From contig WRAS01000003.1 in the NCBI GenBank assembly GCA_009780065.1, positions 27,107 through 91,106 of the forward strand: 64,000 nucleotides of DNA, given 5' to 3'. Below, piece by piece: positions 27,509 through 37,572 of this stretch. Under the pieces are notes generated by a model, which saw only the letters and a program-made list of their open reading frames with translations, was not told the DNA's origin and made no database searches. This DNA is from Bacillota bacterium. GTDB lineage: Bacteria; Bacillota; Clostridia; Christensenellales; UBA1242. The position numbers and the translations under genes were made by a program. How positions within the stretch are numbered: position 1 is the stretch's first letter; each line of letters begins with the position of its first letter.

Positions 27509-29161
27509 CTAAATCATACTTTTATTAAAATGTTTACTTGGTTCAATTCCAAGTAATTTGCAAATGGTTGCGGCTATATTTGTAAGGCCGAATTCCCCGT
27601 CTTTTATGACCCAGGAAAAATTGTCAGATTTTTCCATATAATTTTTGGATTCATTAATGTCCAAAAAATGCGGTACGCGTCGTAATACGCGCGCTGGGCG
27701 CGCATTTTTTATTTTGTAATCCACACCGCCGAATGGTAATAACACGAATGGTACGGGATTATTTGTGTGGGAACTAACTGGCTTTCCTTTTTCGTCTATC
27801 ATGGTTTCTGCGCTACCGTGGTCGGATGTAACAATGAGATTTACCTCGTGCTCTTGACATGCACGTACCAATTCCCCTATACAATCATCCACAGTTTTGC
27901 ATGCAATGACAACCGCATCAAAATCACCCGTATGTCCCACCATATCGGGATTTGGCAGATTTAACCGAATAAAATCATATTTATTGCTTTTTATTGCTTT
28001 TATCGTATCTTTTGTTATTTTCTCGGCCTGCATCTTGGGTGCACGGTTATACATGTTTGAAAGAACATCGCTTTTAAATTCTTTCCATGTTTCCAAATTC
28101 TTGTCGAATGACTCGGCGCGGTTCCCATTAAAAAAGTATGTCAGATGCCCGAACTTTACCGTTTCTGTTACAGAATATTGACGTACGCCAAAACCGCAAA
28201 GGTATTCAGATAATGTATTATTTATAATAGGCGGAGCACAAAGGAAATTCTTTGGTAAATCTAATTCTGTATCGTATTGCAAAACACCAAAGAAAAGGCA
28301 TTGGTCAATGTAACCGTATTGTTGTTTATTAAGATATTTACCCCGTTCAAACATATTACATATTTGAACGGCACGATCACCACGATAATTTAATAACAGA
28401 ACGCTGTCACCATTGTTTATCAGCCAATCCGGCTCCAAAATAAATGCCGACATTGTTTCATCCGTCATAGTTGGGTTCTTTGCATACTCAGCGTTAATAT
28501 CATTTTCAATATTGTTTGATTTTGTACCTCTACCCCGTGCACAGACTTCTATAGCATTTGCCAGTAAATCCGTGTTAGTTTCATATCTGTCCATCCATAA
28601 TATACTACGACCTGCCACCGTTGCTATTTTTGCGTTAACACCAATTTTATTAATAAATTCTCGTGTTTGATTTATATATTTAATTGCGCTTTGTGTTGGT
28701 ACATCACGCCCATCCAGCGCCGCATGTATTGCGACCGAAATATTTGCCTTTGCACATTGACCCAGTAATTTAAAAAGATGCGCAATGTCGCTGTGCACAC
28801 GACCATCACTTAATAAAAAAATGACATTTAACTTTGTTTTCTTTGCATTATCCGCCAATTTATTCCATTGTTCTGTTGTAAAGATTTCACCGCTTTGCAG
28901 CACATCATTTAATAGTGTCAAGCCTTGTTTGATATGCTGGCCACTGCCGATTGCATTGTGGCCGACCTCACTGTTGCCTGCATCCTTTTCGTCACTCAAA
29001 CCCACTTCGTTACCACTGGCTTTGATTATTGCGTATGGATAACATGCGGAAATTGAATCCAGATTCACCATATTGGCCGCACGCACTGCATTACCAAATT
29101 CGGAATTGTTAATTCCAAGTCCGTCAATTATACAAAGTACCGTTTTATTAAATTTACTCAA
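27509..29161 (-). CDS. gpmI: 2,3-bisphosphoglycerate-independent phosphoglycerate mutase
   Basis: GNSEVGH, SDGRVHSD, ALDGRDVP, NPDMVGHTG, TSDHGSAE, HTNNPVPF; carries an in-frame insertion near the C-terminus. Confidence 0.92.
   Translation of the reverse strand: MSKFNKTVLCIIDGLGINNSEFGNAVRAANMVNLDSISACYPYAIIKASGNEVGLSDEKDAGNSEVGHNAIGSGQHIKQGLTLLNDVLQSGEIFTTEQWNKLADNAKKTKLNVIFLLSDGRVHSDIAHLFKLLGQCAKANISVAIHAALDGRDVPTQSAIKYINQTREFINKIGVNAKIATVAGRSILWMDRYETNTDLLANAIEVCARGRGTKSNNIENDINAEYAKNPTMTDETMSAFILEPDWLINNGDSVLLLNYRGDRAVQICNMFERGKYLNKQQYGYIDQCLFFGVLQYDTELDLPKNFLCAPPIINNTLSEYLCGFGVRQYSVTETVKFGHLTYFFNGNRAESFDKNLETWKEFKSDVLSNMYNRAPKMQAEKITKDTIKAIKSNKYDFIRLNLPNPDMVGHTGDFDAVVIACKTVDDCIGELVRACQEHEVNLIVTSDHGSAETMIDEKGKPVSSHTNNPVPFVLLPFGGVDYKIKNARPARVLRRVPHFLDINESKNYMEKSDNFSWVIKDGEFGLTNIAATICKLLGIEPSKHFNKSMI
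27614..27713. repeat. Dispersed palindromic element, copy 2 (inside gpmI)
   Basis: CATTAATGTCCAAAAAATGC shared exactly with copy 1; ends GCGCGCATTTTTTATT. Confidence 0.75.
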
Positions 29162-29920
29162 TTATTTGCCTCGCGGTGTGAATGGCATGGTCACGTATTT
29201 TACAAGACCCTCTACGGTGGTTGAATGAACGGCAAACATGATTCCGTCTACCTGAGGACATTCAAGGTACTGCCTTGCGTTACTGTGTGATATTCCACCG
29301 CCGTACATGATTGGCACGTTACCCGCCATTGGAATACCGCTTATTTTTTGTAATGTCTTTCTCATATAGTCTATGATGATATCTGTGTATTCTGGACTGG
29401 TAAAATGACCTGTTCCAATAGACCATGCCGGTTGATAACAAAACACAAGTTTATCGTACTCTTTCACCCCATCCAAACATTCCATCATTTGTTTTTCTAT
29501 GACAACGCGTGTCATGTTGTTATTATATTCCACCAAATTCTCGCCGATTATTATAATTGGCTGGATTCCAACAGCAAGAAGTTGTTTTATCTTTTTGTTG
29601 AATATTTTGTCGTCCTCACCCATTGCACGACGCTCGATGTGTCCTACGATACAATATTTAACGCCAAGGTCCGCCAATACACTTGCGGTGATTTCTCCTG
29701 TGTATGGTCCGTTCGAGAACTGGCTGCAATCTTGCGCCCCTAGTTTCACGTTAGACGGCATTTTCGCAGACGCCAAGTCCAAATAAACATATGACGGACA
29801 AAGAACAACCTCCTTGGTGAATGACGAAGACGCGGATCCAAATTCTGAAAAGAACTGCAATGCCTGGTTCTTAGATGGCATAAGTGCCTTCCAGTTAGCA
29901 ACAAACATAGTACGACGCAT
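29162..29920 (-). CDS. tpiA: Triosephosphate isomerase family protein, catalytic Glu replaced by Gln
   Basis: FVANWKALMPS, YCIVGHIERRAMGE, YQPAWSIGTG, MYGGGIS; between pgk and gpmI. Confidence 0.85.
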   Translation of the reverse strand: MRRTMFVANWKALMPSKNQALQFFSEFGSASSSFTKEVVLCPSYVYLDLASAKMPSNVKLGAQDCSQFSNGPYTGEITASVLADLGVKYCIVGHIERRAMGEDDKIFNKKIKQLLAVGIQPIIIIGENLVEYNNNMTRVVIEKQMMECLDGVKEYDKLVFCYQPAWSIGTGHFTSPEYTDIIIDYMRKTLQKISGIPMAGNVPIMYGGGISHSNARQYLECPQVDGIMFAVHSTTVEGLVKYVTMPFTPRGK

Positions 29921-30015
29921 GATAAGACCTCCTAATAATTAGTTCAATCCTAGCACATTTTTTTAATTATGGGAAATTATTTTTCTTTTTTGCATGGCAA
30001 AAAGAAGAAACAATT

Positions 30016-31218
30016 TTATTTGATTTTGGCCTCGATACCAAGAATTGCTTCGATACCCGGTAATTTCTTACCTTCGATCATCTCTAGACTCGCACTACCC
30101 CCTGTTGAAATGTGGGTTACTTTGTCCGCGAATCCAAACTTTACCACCGCGCTTGCACTGTCACCGCCACCAATGATGGAAACTGCCTCGCTTTCTACGA
30201 TTACTTTTGCAACTTCGCGTGTTCCGTTTGCGAATATGTCAAATTCGAACACCCCCATTGGACCAGACCAGATCACGGTTTTGCTCTTTTTAATTATCTT
30301 TTTAAACTCTTCGATTGTTTTTGGTCCAATATCAAATCCTTCCCATCCGTTTGGTATCTTATTGGTTGGAACAATATTTGTGTGTGCGTCTGGACCGAAT
30401 TTGTCCGCAACAACGCTGTCAATCGGTAACACAAGGTTGGTCCCCTTAGACTTTGATGTTGCCATTACCTCTTTTGCATAATCAAGGAGGTTTTCATTAA
30501 CAATACTGTTTCCTATTTCCCCGCCTTGTGATTTGGCAAAAGTATAACTCATCCCCCCGCCTATCAGAATGTTATCCGCCACACCAAGAAGTCCGCTGAT
30601 AACACTTGCTTTATCCGCAATTTTCTTTCCGCCAATAATAACGGTTAGTGGTCGTTGCGGACTACGAATTGCTTCGCCCAGGATCTTAACCTCGGTTTCC
30701 ATAAGGAATCCTGCAACTGCTGGCAGATATCTTGTTATACCCTCGGTAGATGCGTGTGCACGGTGCGCCGCACCAAAAGCATCGTTTACATAGTAATCCG
30801 CATACTCGCTTAGTTTTTTTGCAAATTCTAGGTTATTTTCCTCTTCCTCTTTATAGAAACGAACGTTTTCCAAAAGAAGCATCTGCCCATCTTTTAAACG
30901 GGATATTTGTGCCTTTACATCCTTGCCAAGAACATCATTTGCAAAAAACATCTTTACGTCTGGCAACAATTCTTGGATTCGCTCAAACACTGGTTTCAAT
31001 GTATATTTTTCATCTCTACCCTTTGGTCTGCCCAGGTGAGATGCCATAATAACGCGCGCACCCTTATCCAATAAGTAGCGCAATGTATTTAAACTGGCGG
31101 TTATTCTGGTTTGGTCGGTTATGTTTCCGTTGTCATCCTGGGGTACGTTTAAATCCGCACGCAAGAATACGCGCGCACCCTTTAAGTTTATTAGTTCCCT
31201 TACTGTTGCTTTTGTCAT
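30016..31218 (-). CDS. pgk: Phosphoglycerate kinase
   Basis: VFLRADLNVPQDDNG, ASHLGRPKG, LLLENVRFYKEEE, NDAFGAAHRAHAST, GGGDSASAV. Confidence 0.97.
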   Translation of the reverse strand: MTKATVRELINLKGARVFLRADLNVPQDDNGNITDQTRITASLNTLRYLLDKGARVIMASHLGRPKGRDEKYTLKPVFERIQELLPDVKMFFANDVLGKDVKAQISRLKDGQMLLLENVRFYKEEEENNLEFAKKLSEYADYYVNDAFGAAHRAHASTEGITRYLPAVAGFLMETEVKILGEAIRSPQRPLTVIIGGKKIADKASVISGLLGVADNILIGGGMSYTFAKSQGGEIGNSIVNENLLDYAKEVMATSKSKGTNLVLPIDSVVADKFGPDAHTNIVPTNKIPNGWEGFDIGPKTIEEFKKIIKKSKTVIWSGPMGVFEFDIFANGTREVAKVIVESEAVSIIGGGDSASAVVKFGFADKVTHISTGGSASLEMIEGKKLPGIEAILGIEAKIK

Positions 31219-31291
31219 TTGATTTCCTCCAAATTTTTGAAATATTTTATATTATATCCAAAAGTAATTTATTTTCCAAACGAAAAATAAA

Positions 31292-31308
31292 GCGCGAGTA
31301 TTTCGCGC
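31292..31308 (-). terminator. Intrinsic terminator
   Basis: GCGCGA/TCGCGC hairpin followed by TTTATTTTT. Confidence 0.6.
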
Positions 31309-31318
31309 CTTGTTCTGT

Positions 31319-31768
31319 TTAAATATTTTCCTCTTCGTCTTCTTCCAAGTCATCATCGTCCAGTTCTTCGAAATCGGATAATGGATCCACGGATTCTTCG
31401 TCTTCATCAAGAGACTCTTCTTCCTCGTCCTCTAATCCTAGAGAAACGATTTCCAAATCCTCTTCATCGTCTAAATCTTCGTCTTCGGTGTCTGTGGTTT
31501 CTTCTTTACCAACCTCAATTCCGCCATATAAGGCGTCCAATTCCTCTTTTGAAAGTTCGCTTTCCACCACACATGTTTCACACACAGTCTCTTCATCGGT
31601 TATGTAATTAACACGGCAAATCGGACAAAACCCCAACGTATTGGAATCATCCACATAGTTTGTAGACAATGCCTGCATTTCTTGTTTGCAAACATGACAA
31701 ACTTTGTCCTTTTTCAGAATAAAGTTTAAATCACATCGCGGACATTTTACATAAACGCTTTTGCTCAT
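31319..31768 (-). CDS. Zinc-ribbon protein with long acidic tail
   Basis: CPRC..CHVC and CPIC..CETC pairs, C-terminal Asp/Glu stretch. Confidence 0.75.
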   Translation of the reverse strand: MSKSVYVKCPRCDLNFILKKDKVCHVCKQEMQALSTNYVDDSNTLGFCPICRVNYITDEETVCETCVVESELSKEELDALYGGIEVGKEETTDTEDEDLDDEEDLEIVSLGLEDEEEESLDEDEESVDPLSDFEELDDDDLEEDEEENI

Positions 31769-31845
31769 ATACCCCTCACTTCTTCAATATATGACACATT
31801 ACACAAAAGCTATACACGATGTCAAGAGGAATTTTTCACTTTCTT

Positions 31846-34575
31846 CTAAGACTCCGTTCCACAACATGCCTTGAATTTTTTACCACTTTTACATGGACAT
31901 GGGTCATTACGCCCAACCTCTTTCTTGGACTCTTTGGTATATGTTCCTTGTGGTCTTTGTGCACGGGCTTCTGGTTGAGATTGATCTGGGTTACCGCTGC
32001 CAACCTCTTGCCCACGCCCAGTTACTAATTGCGTATTACGAAACGGAGTTTCTTTCACAGGACGCTTTTCCAATTGAATTCGGAAAAGGAAAATACATGC
32101 ACGTTCGTTAATGCTTTCCACTATTTCGTTAAACATGCCAATTGCCTCACGCCTGTATTCAATTAATGGGTCTTTTTGACCATATCCGCGTAGACCAATA
32201 CCATTCCTTAGGTTAACCATGGCATCAATGTGATCCATCCATTTATTGTCTACAACCTGTAACAAGACACTTCTTTCCATTTCCGAGAAATCAAGACCAT
32301 CTTCGGCTTTCAGTTTATCCACCTTTGCCTGATATTGGGTTGTAACCGCATCCAACACCATTTGTTCAACATCTGTGTAATCCGCAGACTCAGTATTGTC
32401 GGCATCCAGATAATTAACTTCCTTACCAAAAAGTTGCTGACCCAATACTTTGTTCGCACGCTCTAAATCCCATTCACGCCAATTTTTCTCGGTATCTATG
32501 GCTTGTGCCACCACCTTGCTGACAACCTCGGGGAACATATTCAGAATTTGTTTGTGAACATCCTCGCCGTCTAGAATCTGATTACGCTCTTTATATATAA
32601 GTTCTCTTTGTGCGTTCAATACATTGTCATATTCAAAAGTATAACGACGCGCATCAAAGTAATGACCCTCGACCGCTTTTTGAACCTTTTCAAACATTTT
32701 AGTCATCATGCGATGTTGAACGTTGTCCAATTTCAACATCTTCATCATGCCACCCACGATGGATTTTCCGAAACGTTTCATTATGTCGTCTTCCAGACAT
32801 ATATAGAAAATAGACGAGCCCGGGTCACCTTGACGACCGCTTCGACCACGCAACTGGTTATCTATTCTTCGGGAATCGTGACGTTCGGTACCTATAATAT
32901 GAAGACCACCAAGTTCAACAACTTCTTTCTTTTCGGCATCTGTTTCTTGTTTAAATTCCTTGTATATTTCTTTATAATATTCACGTAGTTTTAAAATCTG
33001 CGCGTCCTCGATATCGTGGACACCTGTTATGTCGTATATTTGTTCGTCGTCATATCCTTCTTTCTTAAGTTGCTTTGTTGCCAGATACTCTGGGTTACCA
33101 CCCAACAAAATGTCGGTACCACGCCCCGCCATGTTGGTTGCAATTGTGATAGAACCCTTTTTACCGGCTTGTGCAACGATATCGGCTTCTTGTTCGTGAT
33201 TTTTTGCATTAAGCACAACGTGTTTGATTTTTTCCTTTTTAAGATATTTGGAAATCTCCTCGGACTTTTCGATTGTGGTTGTACCGATAAGCACAGGTTG
33301 ACCACGCTCGTGACAATACAATACATCCTCCAAAATTGCCGCCATCTTTCCTTCCATTGTTTGGAACACAACATCCGGGGCGTCCTCCCTCTGGACATCT
33401 TTGTTTGTTGGAATTGAAACAACGTCAATACCATAAATTTTTTGGAACTCACGTTCTTCGGTTTTGGCGGTACCCGTCATACCAGACAATTTTGGATAAA
33501 TCTTGAACAAGTTTTGTATGGTGACTGTTGCAACCGTTTTATCCTCGTTCTTGATTGGTACGCCTTCTTTGGCTTCGATTGCTTGGTGAAGTCCGTCACT
33601 GTAACGACGACCCACCATCATACGCCCTGTGTTTTGGTCGATTATAACGACTTCTTTATCTTTGTTTACGATATAGTCACTGTCAATTTCAAACAGCAAG
33701 TGCGCACGCAGCGCATTGTTAATAAAGTGATTTAATTCCATATGTGCGGCATCACTGATATTTTCAATACCAAATTGACGCTCGGCTTTTTCGATACCGT
33801 CTTCGGTCATTCGTACCGCACGTTCTTTTAAGTCTACCTCATAATCGCCTTCGCGTAATCCGCGTGCGAATCGATCACAAACACGATATAAATCACTGTT
33901 ATCCTTGGTTGGCATAGACATGATAAGTGGCGTACGGCTTTCGTCAATAAGAATACTGTCGGCCTCGTCCACGATTGCAAAGTGATGCCCACGCAGAACA
34001 CGGTCATTTTTATGACGTGCTACGTTGTCACGCAGATAATCAAATCCAACCTCGCTGCTGGTCACGTATGTTATATCTGCATCATATGCCTTTTTCTTTT
34101 CTGCGTGCTCGGAATGAGCACGACTGAAACGCACGGTTAACCCAAGGAAACGGTGAACCTTTCCCATCCATTCTGTGTTACGTTTTGCAAGATATTCGTT
34201 GGCCTCGACAATATGCACACCTTTACCAGTTAACGCATTCAAATACGCCGGCATAGTACACGTAAGGGTTTTACCCTCACCCGTTTTCATCTCGGCGATA
34301 CGCCCTTGGTGAAGTGCAACACCACCCAAAATCTGGACATAGAATGGTAATTGTCCCAACACACGAGACGCTGCCTCTCGCACCGTTGCAAACGCCTCAG
34401 GTAACAGGTTGTCTAATTTTTCCCCATCCACAAGACGTTGTTTAAAAATATCCGTCATTGCACGAAGTTGGGCATCCGTCTTTTGTTTATATTCGTCTTC
34501 GTATTGCAAAACTTTGTCCGCAAGAATCTTTAGTTTTTTCACATTTCGGGTGTTATCAGATTGAAATAGTCCCAT
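31846..34575 (-). CDS. secA: Preprotein translocase ATPase SecA
   Basis: MKTGEGKTLTCTMPAYLNAL, DEADSILIDESRTPLI, MAGRGTDILLGGN, C-terminal CPCKSGKKFKACCG; true start MGLFQSDNTRN at 34575. Confidence 0.97.
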   Translation of the reverse strand: MGLFQSDNTRNVKKLKILADKVLQYEDEYKQKTDAQLRAMTDIFKQRLVDGEKLDNLLPEAFATVREAASRVLGQLPFYVQILGGVALHQGRIAEMKTGEGKTLTCTMPAYLNALTGKGVHIVEANEYLAKRNTEWMGKVHRFLGLTVRFSRAHSEHAEKKKAYDADITYVTSSEVGFDYLRDNVARHKNDRVLRGHHFAIVDEADSILIDESRTPLIMSMPTKDNSDLYRVCDRFARGLREGDYEVDLKERAVRMTEDGIEKAERQFGIENISDAAHMELNHFINNALRAHLLFEIDSDYIVNKDKEVVIIDQNTGRMMVGRRYSDGLHQAIEAKEGVPIKNEDKTVATVTIQNLFKIYPKLSGMTGTAKTEEREFQKIYGIDVVSIPTNKDVQREDAPDVVFQTMEGKMAAILEDVLYCHERGQPVLIGTTTIEKSEEISKYLKKEKIKHVVLNAKNHEQEADIVAQAGKKGSITIATNMAGRGTDILLGGNPEYLATKQLKKEGYDDEQIYDITGVHDIEDAQILKLREYYKEIYKEFKQETDAEKKEVVELGGLHIIGTERHDSRRIDNQLRGRSGRQGDPGSSIFYICLEDDIMKRFGKSIVGGMMKMLKLDNVQHRMMTKMFEKVQKAVEGHYFDARRYTFEYDNVLNAQRELIYKERNQILDGEDVHKQILNMFPEVVSKVVAQAIDTEKNWREWDLERANKVLGQQLFGKEVNYLDADNTESADYTDVEQMVLDAVTTQYQAKVDKLKAEDGLDFSEMERSVLLQVVDNKWMDHIDAMVNLRNGIGLRGYGQKDPLIEYRREAIGMFNEIVESINERACIFLFRIQLEKRPVKETPFRNTQLVTGRGQEVGSGNPDQSQPEARAQRPQGTYTKESKKEVGRNDPCPCKSGKKFKACCGTES

Positions 34576-34610
34576 AACCCAAATTATAGCACAGTTTGCA
34601 CAAGCAAACA

Positions 34611-34673
34611 ATAAAAAATGCGAACAAGTTCGCGTCATTTGATTTGTTTATAGCATTTTTTGACATTTTTTAT
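34611..34673. repeat. Dispersed palindromic element, copy 3 (between secA and zinc-ribbon gene)
   Basis: ATAAAAAATGCGAACAAGTTCGCG...TAGCATTTTTTGACATT; reverse complement matches copy 1. Confidence 0.7.
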
Positions 34674-34978
34674 CGTCCTATCATACCAACGACAATATCT
34701 CGGATATAGGTTATTCTAAACCCTTCAAAACCAGGAAAAGGGTCACGGAATGAACGGATAATAAAAAATGCGATAACACCGAATATAACGAAACCGACAA
34801 TGGCCATAATGACCCAAACCCACAAAAGGGTTTTGACCACAGGAGCGGCCTCGGTCCAGGTTTGCTGCCCCGTCTGCATAATGTTATCGGTTTTGCGCTC
34901 GAAATTATTTCTTTGGTCTGTGCCACAGTATTCACAAAATTTCTTTCCGCGCATGGCTGCGCCACATTGACATCTCAT
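34670..34978 (-). CDS. Small zinc-ribbon plus TM protein
   Basis: MRCQCGAAMRGKKFCEYCGTD, one TM helix. Confidence 0.7.
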   Translation of the reverse strand: MRCQCGAAMRGKKFCEYCGTDQRNNFERKTDNIMQTGQQTWTEAAPVVKTLLWVWVIMAIVGFVIFGVIAFFIIRSFRDPFPGFEGFRITYIRDIVVGMIGR

Positions 34979-34984
34979 AGATTA

Positions 34985-35013
34985 ATAATATGATGAAATT
35001 GACATCTTGTCAA
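34985..35013 (-). promoter_or_regulatory. SigA-type promoter, leaderless layout, for zinc-ribbon gene
   Basis: TTGACA-17-TATTAT, 6 nt before ATG 34978. Confidence 0.6.
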
Positions 35014-35158
35014 TAATTCATGTATTAAAGATTTTCTTTTTCATCACAGTTTACCCAATCAATTGGCTTTTTACCTCCAACACAATCGTGTATCTTTTTT
35101 TCATAAAACTCTGGAAATACTTTTGGTCGTTGAATACCATCAGTGAGACTTTTTTATC

Positions 35159-37501
35159 CTATTCATGCCATTTCGTAACCACAATTGTCAAATCATCAAT
35201 TGGCGTTTTTCCGCCGCGGTTGATTGCTTCGCGCATAATTTCGTCCGCCAATTCCTGAGGGCTTTGGGTGTTAAGGTTATTAATATAGTTCCCAAGCCCC
35301 ACACGATCCGCAGCAAACGAATCCAAAATACCGTCACTCAACAACACCACATAATCCCCCGCCCCAAGCACCGCTTCGGTGATTTTTGGGCGAACCTCAT
35401 CCAGAATACCTAATGGCAATGACCCTGCTGTTATGACCTCGACCTCGCGATTACGTTTGATGTATGTGTCTACCCCACCCACTTTTATGAAATTCACAAG
35501 ACCTGTGTCCAAATGAAAGATTGCCACATCTAAGGCAGAAAAACTCTCGCCCCCTTTCATTGTCAATAATTTGTTCACATTTTGCATAATAACATCACTG
35601 GGAAAATTGGCTTTGTAAAAATTTTCGATTAACCCCAATGCAAGGGCGCTGGCTTCCTGTGCCAACGCCCCAGACCCCATACCATCGCAAATTCCAATTA
35701 AACTTTTCTTGGAATCCAGTTTTAATATTGTATACACATCCCCACTGACCATATTAAACGCTTTTGCCACCGTAGCCACACCAAATGTTACATTAAAGCG
35801 CGGGGCACTTTTTGTGGTAACAATGGAAAAACCCGCGGTCTCGGTTGGGTCGACTCTATCCAAAATCATTTTGTGACGACAGTTTTTTCCAATAATTTTT
35901 GGAATCATGGGCGAATTTGCATCTTTGGTGGGAACGAGAACACTGACCATATAATCTTGGTCATGCGTTTTTGTTATTATGCAATCACTGGTGACAATAT
36001 TTTTAAACAACAATTCTTCTTTTATAATCCCCGCTTTCTCTACATCCAAGATTATTTTATTGGACACAGTCTGGGCAAAGTTACGACAGAGACTGCCCAC
36101 CCCATCTAATAAATTAGCCAGCATAATTTTGCCTTCGTCCATTGCTTTTTCGTGACAATTGCGCTCCGCAATGCCTTGGATACTTTCGTGGATTGTGGAT
36201 GTAATGGTATTAAGGCGAACACATCTCATCGATAATTCTGGCGGTGTGTCTAATATATTAATTTCGCCTCGGTTTAGACCCAAATGTGCAAAACGATATA
36301 TTGCGTTTTTCATTTCTTTTGCGCTTATTGCATCCCGCATACAATTCGCACGATTTGGGCAATTTTCACATATCCGCATGCCAACCGCTGTCATTATGGC
36401 GGTTGCACGCTCCTCGTTTGAATTTGTTCGTTGTAGCATACCTTTGTAAACCATGCTCATTTCACCAAATACATTTGCAAGGTGATTCATACGATTGTAA
36501 ACCAAAGCATTATTTTGATTAATTGTGTTTTTCCCCACCAAATAAGCCCCAAGCAGCAACACAGAAAAATCAAGCCAACTGATAAAAAATCGCGGCATTA
36601 ACAAAAATAAAACGATTGCAAGAAACACAGGAATCAAAGAAAAGACGTTATATACAATATATGCATTAAAATATGTACCCAAAACAATATCCGCAAATAC
36701 CAGAGCAATTATCGAATAATACGGATGGCGATGTTTGAACCCAATTACGACCGCACATAGTATTGCATATATTCCAACATACGTAAGATTCAATGCAACA
36801 AAACTGCGACCCAGACCCATGCATATTGCAAACAGCAATGTACTGCGTGGCGAAAAGTGGTACACGCCGACAAGAATCAATAGAATCGTCACAAACTTGT
36901 GCATCGAGAAATAATCACTTTCCAACCCACCCAGACCCAGTGCGAAAAATATAACAAATACACTTAGACATATTTTTTGGTCAATCGTCCACGGTACAAC
37001 ACCCTTCCGTGTTTGCAGTGCCTTTGCAAGAATGAAAAGGCAAAACAAGAATATTGAACCCACAATGACGGATACCAGTGCTTTGTAAAATTCTTCGTGC
37101 GTTAATGAAACATATGAAAAAGCATATTGAAACGCATAAAAAACATTCAATAAATTCGCAAGCACAAAAGCGGCAATAACCACAGTTGATTCCAAATTTC
37201 GCTTTTCAATTGCAACACGTTTTTTGCGATAGATATTTGCAAATAAAATAAATATCACGGTGGCAAATAGATTACCTATTACTGCGCTGTGTTCAATGCT
37301 GGTAAACATCGAGAACGCAAACGTTGCACCCGCCGTTATCCACATATTCAATGGCAAAAAAACTGTTGCAAACAAAAATGCAAACGCAAAAGGCGAAATT
37401 GCCGCATCCACACGCGCAAACGTCAATACAAATGAAATTGCAAAAAATGCAAAATACTTTGCAACGGGTTTCATTGCGGCGATGAATTGTTTCTTCTGCA
37501 T
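35159..37501 (-). CDS. spoIIE: Stage II sporulation protein E (SpoIIE)-like phosphatase
   Basis: Multi-TM N-terminus; GICDGMGSGALAQEASALALGLIENFY, FIKVGGVDTYIKR, GSLPLGIL, LLSDGILD. Confidence 0.9.
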   Translation of the reverse strand: MQKKQFIAAMKPVAKYFAFFAISFVLTFARVDAAISPFAFAFLFATVFLPLNMWITAGATFAFSMFTSIEHSAVIGNLFATVIFILFANIYRKKRVAIEKRNLESTVVIAAFVLANLLNVFYAFQYAFSYVSLTHEEFYKALVSVIVGSIFLFCLFILAKALQTRKGVVPWTIDQKICLSVFVIFFALGLGGLESDYFSMHKFVTILLILVGVYHFSPRSTLLFAICMGLGRSFVALNLTYVGIYAILCAVVIGFKHRHPYYSIIALVFADIVLGTYFNAYIVYNVFSLIPVFLAIVLFLLMPRFFISWLDFSVLLLGAYLVGKNTINQNNALVYNRMNHLANVFGEMSMVYKGMLQRTNSNEERATAIMTAVGMRICENCPNRANCMRDAISAKEMKNAIYRFAHLGLNRGEINILDTPPELSMRCVRLNTITSTIHESIQGIAERNCHEKAMDEGKIMLANLLDGVGSLCRNFAQTVSNKIILDVEKAGIIKEELLFKNIVTSDCIITKTHDQDYMVSVLVPTKDANSPMIPKIIGKNCRHKMILDRVDPTETAGFSIVTTKSAPRFNVTFGVATVAKAFNMVSGDVYTILKLDSKKSLIGICDGMGSGALAQEASALALGLIENFYKANFPSDVIMQNVNKLLTMKGGESFSALDVAIFHLDTGLVNFIKVGGVDTYIKRNREVEVITAGSLPLGILDEVRPKITEAVLGAGDYVVLLSDGILDSFAADRVGLGNYINNLNTQSPQELADEIMREAINRGGKTPIDDLTIVVTKWHE

Positions 37502-37572
37502 ATGATTAAACTAGCAAAATTTCGACAAAGAAAAATAGTACTTTGTCGCGAATTTTGTTGGAAAATGATGAA

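Noticed and set aside
35031-35158. Minus-strand frame KSLTDGIQRPKVFPEFYEKKIHDCVGGKKPIDWVNCDEKENL* after spoIIE
   Set aside because: Protein-like but lacks a start codon and lies after a stop; possible pseudogene remnant or chance.
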